This document shows, piece after piece, positions 33,402 through 45,100 of a DNA stretch of 64,000 bases (the first letter of the stretch is position 1; every line of letters begins with the position of its first letter). Location: NCBI GenBank assembly GCA_000442015.1, contig KE561096.1, forward strand, positions 1-64,000, written 5' to 3'. This DNA is from Rozella allomycis CSF55. Its lineage: Eukaryota; Rozellomycota. Both the position numbers and the translations under genes were made by a program. A model generated the notes under the pieces. It saw only the letters and a program-made list of their open reading frames with translations, was not told where the DNA came from and searched no databases.

Positions 33402-33589
33402 ATAAATGGTTTCGAAAAATTATCTTTCATTGTAGCCTTTTTTTGATAAGTTACAAAAAATTAGACTTACGTCTTAATTTAATATATTTATTTGAGAATC
33501 TTATATACATAGACTGTCCTTGACTCCTTTGAATCATTTATTAAAACTAAGCATAATTATGTGCTTTCAAAAATCTTGCGTGGCTTGAA

Positions 33590-34697
33590 ATGGATTTTGA
33601 ATTAGAAAACCCTCCTTCAGACGGAATATCTAGCTTAAACTTTTCAAAATATTCAAATAATCTTCTTTTGGCAACCTCTTGGGACTCTGTAATGATTTTA
33701 TACTGATATTATAATCCAGAAGGCAAGAATTTATGATACAAACGCAAATCAATTGATAAAACTTTTTGAACATGAAAGCCCTTTGTTAGATGGGACTTTC
33801 GTATCTGAAAAAGAAATTTCTTTGGGAGGATTAGGGAAACAACTATACATGTATCATTTTTGACACAACGTTTACTTAGATGGAACATAGAACAAGAAGC
33901 AAGACAAATCGTTGCAACACATCATGAACCAATTAAATCAATAGAATACAATGAATTACACAGTAAATGTTGAGTTGCATGATAATAGAATTACTTGTGG
34001 CAGGAAGTTGGGATAGAACAGTGTCTTTGAACGATCAAAGGACCAAAAGTGACACTACATTTGTTAATGTGTCTGAAAGAGTCTATTCTTTAGATACAAT
34101 TGATAACATTCTTGTTGTTGCCTCAGCCAATAGGTTCGTTGATATATTCGATTTGAGAAATTGCCAAACGCCAATGCAAAGGAGAGAATCATCTTTGAAG
34201 CATCAAACCCGCTGTATAAAGCTGTTTCCTAACTCTGAAGGATATGTCATTAGCTCTATTGAAGGAAGGGTCGGTGTTGAGTTTATTGATGAGTCTTCCA
34301 TGAATAAAAAGTATGCTTTCAAATGCCACAGAGAAACTGTTGATGAAGTTGAAGTTGTTCATCCAGTTAACGCAATATGTTTTCATCCAGTGTAAAAAAC
34401 TACATTTTATTTGTAAAAGGTATGGAACGTTTGCCACTGGAGGTAGCGATGGCACAATCAGTGTGTGGGACAGATTGAACAAGAAGAGAATTAAAGCTTG
34501 GCCTAAATATCCTTCGTCCGTTGCGGCACTATCTATCAGTGCCGATGGCTGCATGATGGCCATAGCGTCTTCATACACTTTTGATGAAGGAGAAAAAGAG
34601 TAATCATTTTTCATTCACTTTTACCAGTCATCTGCCTGACAGCATTTTCATAAAGAAATTAACCGATAAAGACGTGATGCCGAAATCAATGCAATAA
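33590..34697 (+). CDS. BUB3: BUB3 spindle-checkpoint WD40 protein
   Basis: Begins [19 protein letters not shown] and continues WD blades [57 protein letters not shown] and [15 protein letters not shown], the characteristic BUB3/Rae1 layout including the CHR and VNAICFHP segment. BUB3 brings BUB1/BUBR1 to phosphorylated MELT repeats at kinetochores. Several introns of about 25-30 nt. The stop at 34697 is 7 bp from the stop of convergent MDM34. Confidence 0.92.
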
Positions 34698-34704
34698 AGT
34701 CGAC

Positions 34705-36004
34705 TTAAAATTTTAGTTTTATTTTAGTTCTTCCTTTAATCTGAATTGGCTTTCTTTTAACTTTGGTATCTTTAACTACAGGGTGCGATCTAAAAGCGGC
34801 GTGTTGTACAACGGGGGAAAACGTGGAAATGGTTTGATTCTTTTTGAATAGATTCATCATTCTTGAAGCCATTATATTTTTCTGTGGGTTTATTACAAAA
34901 TCTGTCGGATGTGTGGGATCGGTGGTCGTTTTTCCTGGAATATCAATGATGGAAATCGTTTCCTTTAAAACTGCCTTTTTTGAAGAAAAGAATAGGTTTT
35001 TTCGTATTTTTTCATTTGGAAATTTTTGAGACAGGGATAATAAGCCCGGGGCTTCGTCTCCTAAAACAATTACTTTTTCTTCTTCGTTAATCAAAATAGG
35101 TGTGTGTATATTCTTTCTATTTGTACCTTGGAAAATGTCTGAATGTATTTCATCGCTCATATCGACGCCAGTCCATCGAATGTATTGATGTCGCCTTTTC
35201 ATGTGCTTCCCAGGAGACAAGTAGATGCGATGAATAATACCGTCTCTTATGAAAAACCCCGATGAATCCTCCATAGAGTCTTTAATTTTCGCCATTGGAA
35301 TATCATCTGTTGAAACTGAGCCATTGTCTGAGCGTAAAGACTGTGCTGATGATTGCCGTCTAATCATCGAGGAGTTTAAATGATTCCTTTGTAAAGATAG
35401 TTCATGAATAATAAAAGGTAATTCTTCGTTGAACAATTGCCTCATTAGCGTTTCAATTTCATATTGCAACAGTCTTTTTATGGACGGAATAGTGTCAAAA
35501 GTTGATGAAACATTGATTTGATCAAGTGGATCATTTTTAAAACAAAAAGTTACTCCTTTTTGTTCACAAAATACAAGAGAAAATATTCCATTTAAACGCA
35601 AGTCACTTAGCCGTAATTCCATCGGTACTACTAACGGCTTATTAGCTGCTATGACGCCGTAATGTGGGTGGAGCCTAAATGATTTTTTCCTTTTACTACT
35701 GCAAACAGGATTCGCTTGCACCTTGGTTTGAAGGACTAGGTGTGCATTCCCATTGTATACCATGCGAAATATTCCTCTAAATTTATCTTTACAAAGTTCA
35801 CCGATTTCCATAATTTCTATTTCAGGGGGCTGCACTAACAGAGACATTTATTCTTACTTGCGTCCCAAGATCCAAAGACTTAACAAGGATGGCATCACAG
35901 ATGTTACCAGGTAATGGGCTCTTATTCAAACCTTTTTCTAAAGCGGCCGTCACTTTATTATAAAATAAACTATCAAAATTTGGCCAGTGAAAACGAAACG
36001 ACAT
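34705..36004 (-). CDS. MDM34: MDM34, ERMES mitochondrial outer-membrane subunit
   Basis: Starts MSFRFHWPNFDSLFYNKVTA, continues ICDAILVKSLDLGTQ and, after a 28-nt intron, PPEIEIMEIGELCKDKFRGI, LQTKVQANP, PLVVPMELRLSDLRLNGI and INVSSTFDTIPSIKRLLQ. This SMP (lipid-transfer) domain is diagnostic of Mdm34. ERMES tethers ER to mitochondria and moves phospholipids; MMM1, its ER partner, is encoded at 61.8-62.8 kb. The 200-residue tail is basic and Ser-rich and unlike that of yeast. Confidence 0.95.
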
Positions 36005-36050
36005 TCTGAAATCTCGGAATTGGTTTAAGAAATTTACAAAGTTTTATAAT

Positions 36051-37386
36051 TTAGTTATGGTCCTTATTGCGATGCTTTTTTGCATCAATCTCATGAAAAT
36101 CATCCAAAGAAGAAAGATCGGGTGCTCTTGGGCTCGGCTCTTGAGAAAAATATGGATGTGATAGAGCATCAAAGGCACTAATTCTCTTATTAGGGTTGAA
36201 ACATAGTAATTTGGATGCAAGATCAAATGCTGATTCGTTTAAAATTCTAATTTTAGAATCTTTGATTTGATTACCCAGCAAACCTAGTCTCAAATGTAGA
36301 CGGCCTCACCTCCCTGGGCGAAAGCATATTGTACCAGGGTAGGTTCTTAGCTTCTGGCCATTTATTTAATTCTTCGCTCCCAAAGAGTTCATAAATAGAG
36401 TCTAGTTGTGTAATTTCATCATTGGCGCTGAATAAATTCTTTCCTTCAAACATTTCCAACAAGATACACCTAATACCCAAATAGCATCATATGTACCCCG
36501 TGCTCCAAATATCCACTTCTGATCCATAGCTAGTACCGCCTAAGAGTAGTTCTGGTGAGCGATACCAAAGGGTAATAACTCTATTCGTATAAACTTTCTT
36601 ATTTTTCCACGTAGAAAGAAATCGCGAAAGTCCAAAATCAGCAAGTTTCAATCTTCCTGTTTTATCGATTAACACGTTTGAGCCTTTGATGTCACGATGA
36701 CATATCGAGCGCTCATGAAGAGCATGAAGACCCCGTAGCATTTGCTGGAGAAATGATTTTATATGAGATTCCTCCAATTTAAAATTTGGGTGAAGGATGA
36801 GACCTTTTTCACTTTTTAATGATTTCTACCTGTTAAATCGTAATCCATATAGTCGAAAACCATCGACAGACCCTCTTTTTCAATAAATACGTCAAGGAGC
36901 CGAATGACGTTTACATGTCTCACACTTTGTAAATGCTTAATTTCTCGAGCAGTAGTAACTGATATCTAAACTTCTAAATAGCGATCAATATATACCCCAT
37001 CCTTTTCCATATCTTTTCGTATCTTTTTCACGGCAACAAGAATATTTTGCTTCGGCTCTACTGCTTTATATACTATTCTAGTTGAAATGGCACGATAATA
37101 TATACCCGAATGTTCCCTCTCCAACTGAAGTAATAACCTTATAAGGGCCAATAAATTGATCATTATTTTGATCAGAACGTTTATGGTCATCTTTATTTCT
37201 ATTATAGTTGTTGTCGTATGGTTGGTGGTTCATCTTATTGTAAAACGATGGACGGCTTCCACTATAGGCAGTCATACTGTTAGGTTGACTTCTCTCTCTA
37301 CTAGACTCCCGACTATAGGGAAAAGACATTCGCGTCCTTTTTGTTTGAAAATATTTATCTCGTGGTGACTGAATCCTCTTTGACAT
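36051..37386 (-). CDS. CDK12/CTK1-like RNA polymerase II CTD kinase
   Basis: N-terminal 70 residues are Ser/Arg-rich (SRESSRERSQ), then IGPYKVITSVGEGTFG, VYKAVEPKQNILVAVKKI, TAREIKHLQSV, VFDYMDYDLTG (hallmark of the CDK9/12 group), CHRDIKGSNVL, KLADFGLSRFL and VITLWYRSPELLLGG. The RS-like N-terminus and the DYMDYDLTG phrase favour CDK12/Ctk1 over CDK9. At least five short introns interrupt the kinase domain. The family phosphorylates Ser2 of the CTD. Convergent partner of nothing; it follows MDM34 head-to-tail by 46 bp. Confidence 0.85.
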
Positions 37387-37550
37387 TTTCGTTTTCGAAA
37401 TTTACAAAAAGAAATACGCAAAATTCCCCATGAATTCTTTGAGTGACAAATTATAAAATAATGAAATTTTGTTGTAAAAGAATTTTGATCTTTTTGATTA
37501 AAATTACAACTGTAAACAAACGCCTTCAAACTCCGCTAATTTCAGTCAAG

Positions 37551-37979
37551 ATGAAAATCGCATTTTTCTTTATCATGATAACAATTATATATGCTATTGT
37601 ACCCGGCTCATTGAAAATTGATATTCTTAACCCACCTCGCGGATTTTATTGCTCAGGTGAAGTCATTTGCTATAAAATTGAAGCCATAGGCGTTCCTCCT
37701 AAAGACCCAGTCTTAGGGCAAACATTTATTGAAGTTGAAATTCGAGGAGGAAGACCTGGAAGTGGCCCTAGAGGATTTATTGACATTGCAAGGAAAGCTG
37801 AATTGTTTACAACATTTAAAACTCGTCAATGCGGCAAATCTGAATACAAAATACCAAATAATTTTGGAAACTTTACGTATTTTCTCAGACCAAACTTATT
37901 TTTTGAATCTGAAAATGGCGGATCTTCAAATTTTAGAAATTCCGCTGCTAGCAAACCTTTCTTGATCAAAAATTGCTAA
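37551..37979 (+). CDS. Small secreted protein, four cysteines
   Basis: A single-exon, 142-residue protein starting MKIAFFFIMITIIYAIVPG, a clear signal peptide. The mature part has four Cys (in YCSGEVICYK, RQCGK and the C-terminal KNC), giving two likely disulphides, and a Gly/Arg loop IRGGRPGSGPRG. No transmembrane segment or GPI tail. No family recognised. In a parasitic fungus such a protein could be an effector, but that is speculation. I chose the ATG at 37551 because the signal peptide begins there. Confidence 0.7.
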   Translation: MKIAFFFIMITIIYAIVPGSLKIDILNPPRGFYCSGEVICYKIEAIGVPPKDPVLGQTFIEVEIRGGRPGSGPRGFIDIARKAELFTTFKTRQCGKSEYKIPNNFGNFTYFLRPNLFFESENGGSSNFRNSAASKPFLIKNC

Positions 37980-38217
37980 TAAAGCCAACTTAAACTCTTT
38001 CGACTTTCATTGAGGATTGATTTGCATTTCAGAGTTTCTACGTTGGCAACTTGGCTTCAGCATAAGATAAAACGCACAATGATAGTTGATACATCATTAT
38101 CCTTCTTTTTCTGATTATTTTTATTTAATCTTTAATTAAATTCAAATTAAAAAATTAATCTACTTAAATTAGGTTCTGGAGATTTTATAAAAATCATCCT
38201 TTGCCCTATTTGTTACT

Positions 38218-41200
38218 ATGGCTATGACATTCTCAAACTACAGTTATCATAAACTTGAAACAAGTAGCGTTCCAGGTATGGTTTGAATAAGTGTTAGATA
38301 AGTAAATCAAAAACGGAAATGGACCATTGTTCTTCTATTCCTAGTAATTACATTCCTGACATGTGGTGTTTCTTACTGTAAAATACTGATTTATGTATTT
38401 AAAGGGTTTGTATGTTCTTCAAAATCACCATTTTCAAGGCATTCAGCTGAAAAGGTACGACTCCCAGAGAGCATCACTCCCATTCACTATGAACTGAAAT
38501 TGAATGTGAATATGCCTAAAGAATTTTCTTTTAGCGGATTAAATAAGATTTTGGTTAATGTACATACACGCAAATCGACATATAGGTTAATGAGCCGACA
38601 AGAGAAGTATTCTTTCACTCAGTTGACTTGAATATACACAAGGTTTACATTGAAAACACTGAAGGGGAAAAGTTTGAAGCAATTAAATTTGATCCTATTG
38701 ACACTGAAATGATCAAAGCTACATTTTCAAAAGAACTCGTTCCTCATTTAGTAAGTACAACAGTTCCATACGAAAGTACACTTTATTTATTGAATTTTCG
38801 GGCATCATTACGGATCAGCTACGAGGATTCTATAAAAGTTCTTATGAATTCAATGGAAAAACTTACTGGTTGGCTTCAACACATTTTGAGCCAATGGCTG
38901 CTAGAAGAGCTTTCCCTTGTTTCGATGAACCTTTATTTAAAGCAACCTTCCAATTGCAAATTACGTGCTCCAAAGAATTTGTGGCCTTGTCCAACACGCA
39001 GCCATTAGAAACCATTGAGGTAGATGAAGAGTTTAAAGTAAATACAAAAGTTTTCTACTAAAAGACTGTAAAGTATGAAATAACCCCTAAAATGTCCACT
39101 TATTTGGTAACCTATGTCATTGGACCTTTGGAATCTGTAACTGCAATGTCAGGATCTAGTAACATTGAAGAATTAAACCATTTTTAGAAAAAATAAGTGT
39201 TTGGACGCGAATCGGTGACTCTCATCGTGCCAACTATGCATTAAACTGTGCCAAGGGAATATTGAAATACTATGAAGAATTGTTTGGCATTGAATTCCCA
39301 CTTTCCAAAGTTGATCTTGTGGCCATTTCTAGTTTCGCTATGGGTGCTATGGAAAATTGGGGATTGATAACATTTAGAGATACCGCATTGTTGTATGATG
39401 AGAAGGAATCATCAGAAGCGAACAAACAAAGGGTAGCAGTTGTTGTAGCTCATGAATTGGCACACCAATGGTTTGGAAATTTAGTAAATCTATTTTATGG
39501 CTTTGAAAGGTGACTATGAAATGGTGGAACGACCTTTGGCTAAACGAAGGCTTTGCAAGTTTCATGGAGTATTTTGGAGTGAATTCAGTAGAACCTGATT
39601 GGCAAGTATTATTTATCTTAATAAACTTTACAAAGATGTTTGATCAAATGCTTGTTGATGCGGGGTATGGCGCGTTTAGTATTGATGCAAGTTCATATTC
39701 CCATCCAATAGCAGGAAACGTGACTCTTTTAGAAGAAATAGAAACATTGTTCGATTTGGTGTCTTATAACAAGGGGGCCATGATGATAAAAATGCTTCAG
39801 ACATGGGTCGACTCAATTTCACCTGGGTATTTCTTTAAGCGAATTAGATATCATTTGTCGAAATATAAATACTCAAACGCTGATACAAATGATTTGATGA
39901 ATTCTATTCAAACTGATTTGATAAATGTCGATATTGAATCCTTTATGGAAAGTTGGGATCGTTTAACTGGATATCCGATTGTTAAGATTAAAGAAGACGG
40001 GGGCAAAACTATTTTGTCGCAATCAAAATATTTGAATTTTCCTTTTAATAAAAATCTAAAGGAAAGATTAGCGAATGAACTAGGCATTGATCTTCCAGTA
40101 GCTAATAATGCAATATGGCCAATACCATTGACAGGGATCACAAAAGATGGCAAATTATTTACTTTATACTTTGATCAACAAGAAATGGTCTTTAATAATA
40201 CTATCGCTAAATTGAATGTTGGCCAAATGGGATTCTATCGTGTTCTATATCCAATGAAGACTTTGAAGGCTTTGAAGATAAATTTTCATCAATTAAGTAC
40301 AGGCGACAGGGCTGGAATCATTCACGATGTTTTAGCCTTTGCATTATCTGGCCAATTGCACTTTAAGACTGCGATGGATTTCCTCACAGTTTTAAAATAT
40401 GAAAGAGGTATGAAAATTATAAAGCATTTATAGAATATGTTGTCTGGAAATTAGCCCTTTCTAAATTAAGTGAATTCACTCAAATCTTGGATTCTACAGC
40501 ACACATTGAACGTTTCCGTGGATTTATAAAAGATTTAATGCAGCCTTCTATTAATGAGTATCTAACGCGTGTTCTTCAAGGAGATGATCGTTTCACTCAC
40601 TTGGAAGAATTATTCGTTTCTATGATGTTTGAATCTGGGGTCATTCATGGGAACCAAGTACGCCATTTTCATTGTAATAATATAGCCATTAGTGCCTCAC
40701 TTGCTTTCATTGTTTGAAAATTTAAGAGCTGGACGTGTTACAATTGATGAAATTCCTAATCATTCCAAAGGGGCAGTTTACATAACAGGCGCTTTATTCG
40801 GAGATGACCAATCCTACGACTACATTCTTGAAGAATATTTAAAGAGTAATTTCGCTGTACAGCAGCAAAGACTTTTAACTGCCTTATCGTACGCTCCCCA
40901 AGAATACAGAAAACTGCAAACACTTAAACTCAGCATATCAGACAAAGTGCGTACACAAGACTCTGAAATTTTAATGGCTCAAGTTGGTGCTCATTCGTTC
41001 ACTGGTCGTGTTCTAGCGTGGGAGCTTTTAGAGCAAAACCATGAATACATTTACAAAACTATTGCTTCTTCTGGCTTTGATAGATTCATTAAAAACGTTT
41101 GTGCTAAATTTGTGAGCAAGAAGCATCTAGATGAAATCTTTCTCTTTTTTAAACATCATCCTTTGCCTCCTTCAAACAGAGCGATTGCGCAGGCTGTTGA

Positions 41201-41270
41201 AAGTGTTGATGGCGCTGAAAAGTGGTTGAAAGAAAATGAAAAGATGCTAGAAAAGTTTAATTCTCAATAA
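38218..41270 (+). CDS. M1-family zinc aminopeptidase, type II membrane protein
   Basis: The first exon (MAMTFSNYSYHKLETSSVP) and second (KRKWTIVLLFLVITFLTCGV) give a short cytosolic tail and signal anchor. Then RLPESITPIHYELKL starts the M1 N-domain. The exopeptidase motif GAMENWGL and zinc site HELAHQWFGN plus WLNEGFASF (second Glu ligand) are intact, followed by the ERAP1-like C-terminal helical domain. Introns are 26-31 nt; one sits inside GNL/VTMKWW. About 930 residues, as for APN-type enzymes that trim N-terminal residues from extracellular peptides. Confidence 0.93.
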
Positions 41271-41336
41271 ATTTATTGCTTTAATTCATTAATGCTACGA
41301 ATTATTTTTGCTATCATTATTGCTAGCATTGTCGCT

Positions 41337-41993
41337 TTAAATTATTGATAAAATGTTTTCAAATTCTTCTTCCTCTTTATCAGCAAAAATATTTTCCATT
41401 GCGTTTAATGGAGATCCAGCAACGTCTGACGATACATGACTTTTCACAGTGTCGTAAGATGAACTCGAATCACAGTTTTCATCAAACAAATTTTCAAAGT
41501 TCTTTACTTTATCAACACAATTCCCATTCATTACTTTTTGGCAGTCCCATTCGATTAAAATATCCCACTTCTTCCAATGGCGGTACATACCCTTCCTTTA
41601 CAGCAAACAAAAAGCTATCAATATGGCAAGCCAGTAGATGTTTACACTACTTTACAAAAAAATACACTCATTACAAAAGGACTCTCAAATTTTATCATTG
41701 TATCATTCTTGAACGTTTCACAAGTGCAAAAATTAATGTTCGGAAACGTTAAAACATGTCCATCCGGATAAAAATAAATATCCTTGTATTTCCTGCATTC
41801 TGTATTTTCAATCAACCCTATAGCTTCCATCAAAACATCACGGCCAAAAATCTCGAGTCTATATTACTCAACCCATCCCTTTACATTAAAATTTTCTGAT
41901 AGACATCCAAAGTATTGTTATCTACACCATTTAACAATCATACTTACCAGCAAGATTGCGGAAAAAGCTGTCAAGAGCTGATACCGATGTCAT
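41337..41993 (-). CDS. SWS1: SWS1/ZSWIM7-like SWIM zinc-finger protein
   Basis: The SWIM signature C-x-C...C-x-H is present as NFCTCETF and, after a 28-nt intron, FCKHLLACH. Upstream parts (SVSALDSFFRNLA, ILEIFGRDVLMEAIGL, YFYPDGHVLTFP) follow the ZSWIM7/Sws1 layout; the family acts with RAD51 paralogues in recombination. The C-terminus is ambiguous: either the frame ends shortly after KEGYVPPLEEVGYF, or a very short intron leads into the acidic frame ending EEEEFENILSII at 41337. Start ATG 41993 is likely but not certain. Confidence 0.6.
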
Positions 41994-42148
41994 GAAATTT
42001 ACAAAGTCAGAGTAATTTGTGGATGATTCCGATAATCGCCGCGGACAAGGATATCGAATCGATTGAACAAGTCAGACTGCAGTTGAACAACCTGGTAACA
42101 ATAAGTTGTAGGATCTATTAGAATTTGGCAAACGCGACACGCCATGAC

Positions 42149-45100
42149 ATGCCCGCAGAGCAATGTCAAATCACGACTCGGCAATTCGAGCTAGTAACCA
42201 GTATTTATTAGAAAAACAAGCTTGACTGGCACGTAAAGAATGCGATTCAGTTTTCATTGATACCATTTTTGAAAAAGGATGACCCGTTTTCGCAATACTT
42301 TAATGACATTGACTGTGACAGACTGCAGATGCAGTTGTTTGATGACGAAATTTCTAGTTTGCTTGGAGCGTTTGTAGGAAATGTTCGGCTGACTAGTGTG
42401 ATTAATCAAGGCGATTTGAGTAAGCTGAGGACTAGGTTGAAAGTCAAGTTGTTGATGTCGCAAAAATTGAATTCGTTTAATCGAGAGTGTTTAGAGGTGT
42501 TTTGTGGGAGGTTAGAGTGTTTATTGAATAGGGAGCAGGGCTGGACGGTTGTTGATTTGGTGAAACTGTTTAATGGGGTTATAGAGGGGAAAGTGAAGAA
42601 TAATGCGTATGGAATGGATTTGCAGGCCAAGAGATGGATAGTTTCGTGGCTGATTTCGCAGATTGTCAAGTGTTTGCCCTATTTGCTAAAGGAGGATGAT
42701 GTTGGAGTGAATAGGGAGGCAAGGAAGAGGAAGCAGTCGTTGATTACTAAAGAGTCTATTTATACATGTTTTTTGGATTTGTTTAAAGAGTTTCTCAAGT
42801 CGGGGATGAATTCAGCTTTGATGAAGAGGGAAGATGTGGTGGAGTATTTGGAGTTTTTGTTACAGCAACTTGAACAGGAAGAAGAATCGATTTATTTTGC
42901 ACCGAGGGATGTTTCTGGGGCGGTGTGAGGTGAAGATTATGAATTTGAGATTGCGAGAAACCAAGAGATGGATGCATTGAATGATTTGATTAAAGGAATA
43001 AATCAGCTTCAGAGAATGCAAGTGATGTGGAGGCAGTGAAGCCAAAGAGAATGTCGTTTCTATCTAGAATAGAAGAGATAGACTATGGCAAGCAACTGGA
43101 GGATGTGTCATTTGTGTTAAGAATAAAAGAAGCGCGAAATTTGTACCCGAAAGATGAAAACATAACGAGCGATCCATACTGTACGATAGAGATTGGCGGC
43201 CAATTCTGGCACACGCGTGTAGTGTATAGCGAGTTGAATCCTCGCTGGAACGAAGAGATAGTATTTCCATTTGAGAATTTCACCAAGAATGTTGTGATTA
43301 ATGTGTGGGACAAGGATGATAAAAAGTTTGAGGCGAGTGATCTATTCAAGGCTCGGTATTGGCGGGATGAGAGGGATCAGTTTCTGGGGCGGTGTGAGGT
43401 GAAGATTATGAATTTGATACCCATGTTGATTAGAAGGGGTGAGAATGGGGGGATTGAATTTGCAGCTGTGGAGAGATGGGTGCCTTTGGAGAAGAGATCA
43501 AAGAGGAGCCGTGTTTCTGGGGAGATTAAGATTGAGATTTGTATTGTTTGTGATAAGCTTGTAAGAATGATTTTGTCAAAGAATAGAGTGTGATATTCGA
43601 AAGGGTTAAAATGGGGGTTAGAGTAGAAAGGGAGAGAAGTGATAAAGTTAGAGTTGAACATTTTGATAATCAATGCAATAAAATCTCCAATAAAATCTCA
43701 CATCAGACTTATGGTGAAGTAAACGTACTGCTGACTGTGTTGATTAATAAAATTTTAGAGAGAGAAGATAATTTGCTGGGGGTTGTAGAGATTAGATACA
43801 TTTTGATAGAATTATGTTTGAGATGGAGAATATCGTTTGGATCTTTTAAATTAAAGTAAAAATAAAAATAGATTGAAAAAAAGATTAATTTCAGAGATTG
43901 TGAAGAGAGAAAATTTCATGTTGAATCATGCGAGTCAAGTGTTGTATGAATTGACAACCCTTGAAAGATATTTAAAGAAAGATTCATTTAAAGTAGAGAA
44001 TTTAAACTATTATTTTTGATAGATGAGAAAATTTGAATTTAATTTGGAGATTCTTTGTGAGAATTATTTAAAGTTTGTAAAGAATTACAAGGATTGTTTT
44101 CCATTCAACACGCCAATTGGAGAATTAGACGCGAGTGTTTCTATTTTGCTTTTTATAGAGAAAATCAAAGGGAGGGTGATTAAAGAAGTTGAGGGTAAAA
44201 GGGTTAAAGGAGGGAGAGTGGGGAGAGTGGGGAAGCATCATAAAGAAAACTACATGAATGATACTAATCCTTTTCAAACAACTAATCCCTTTCAATCAAC
44301 TAACTCCTTTCAACCCCCTCAACTTCAACCCCCTCAACTTAAACCTATTCACCTTCCAATTCAAATTGCTTTAAAGGAAGGATTGTTGATGAGATCAATG
44401 AAGTTGAATGAACTTTGCCATCCATTAAAGAAAAATGATTTATTGAAATGTTTAATGTTGACTGAAATTTTGATTAAAGAATTAGATCAAGACATTAATC
44501 TATATTCAAGATCTTTCCCCTTGTAAATAAAATAATAAAATTTAATAAAAGAGAAATAAAAATGATTGAAATTGCAATTCAATCTTATTGGATGATTTTG
44601 TCTCTTGAATATGAAAATTTATTACATTCTTTGGATGAAAAATCTATTTCTCATCTAATCTTTAAAATATTTTTAAAAGCAAATGAATTTCTATCTAAAT
44701 CTAGTGAATTTTATTTGTAAATTATATTATTTGAATTTAAAGAATTTCATTCAATGTTGAAGAATGGTTTAATCCAATTCTAAACAAATGGTTGAATTAT
44801 CTCCAAAATGAATTAAACCGCTGGACCATCAACGCGTGTGAGGAGAGAAAGAAGGGTGAGACAGGGAAGGGAGAGACAGGGAAGGGTGAGAGTAGTAAGG
44901 GTGAGACAGGGAAGGGAGAGACAGGGAAGGGTAAGGGAGAGAGTAGTAAGGGAGAGAGGTGTAAGGGAGAGAGGTGTAAGGGAGAGAGGTGTAAGGGTGA
45001 AGGTATAAATAGAACTAGGTGTTAATTATAATACTGTTACTACCGCTACTCATACTGCTGCTGATACTAATCATACTAAATACTTTAATGAAATAGTTCC

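Noticed and set aside
41999-42184. Minus-strand frame with a CGH...CRVC pattern suggesting a RING finger
   Set aside because: It overlaps the plus-strand start of the Munc13-like gene, whose codons are better supported, and lacks the remaining zinc ligands.
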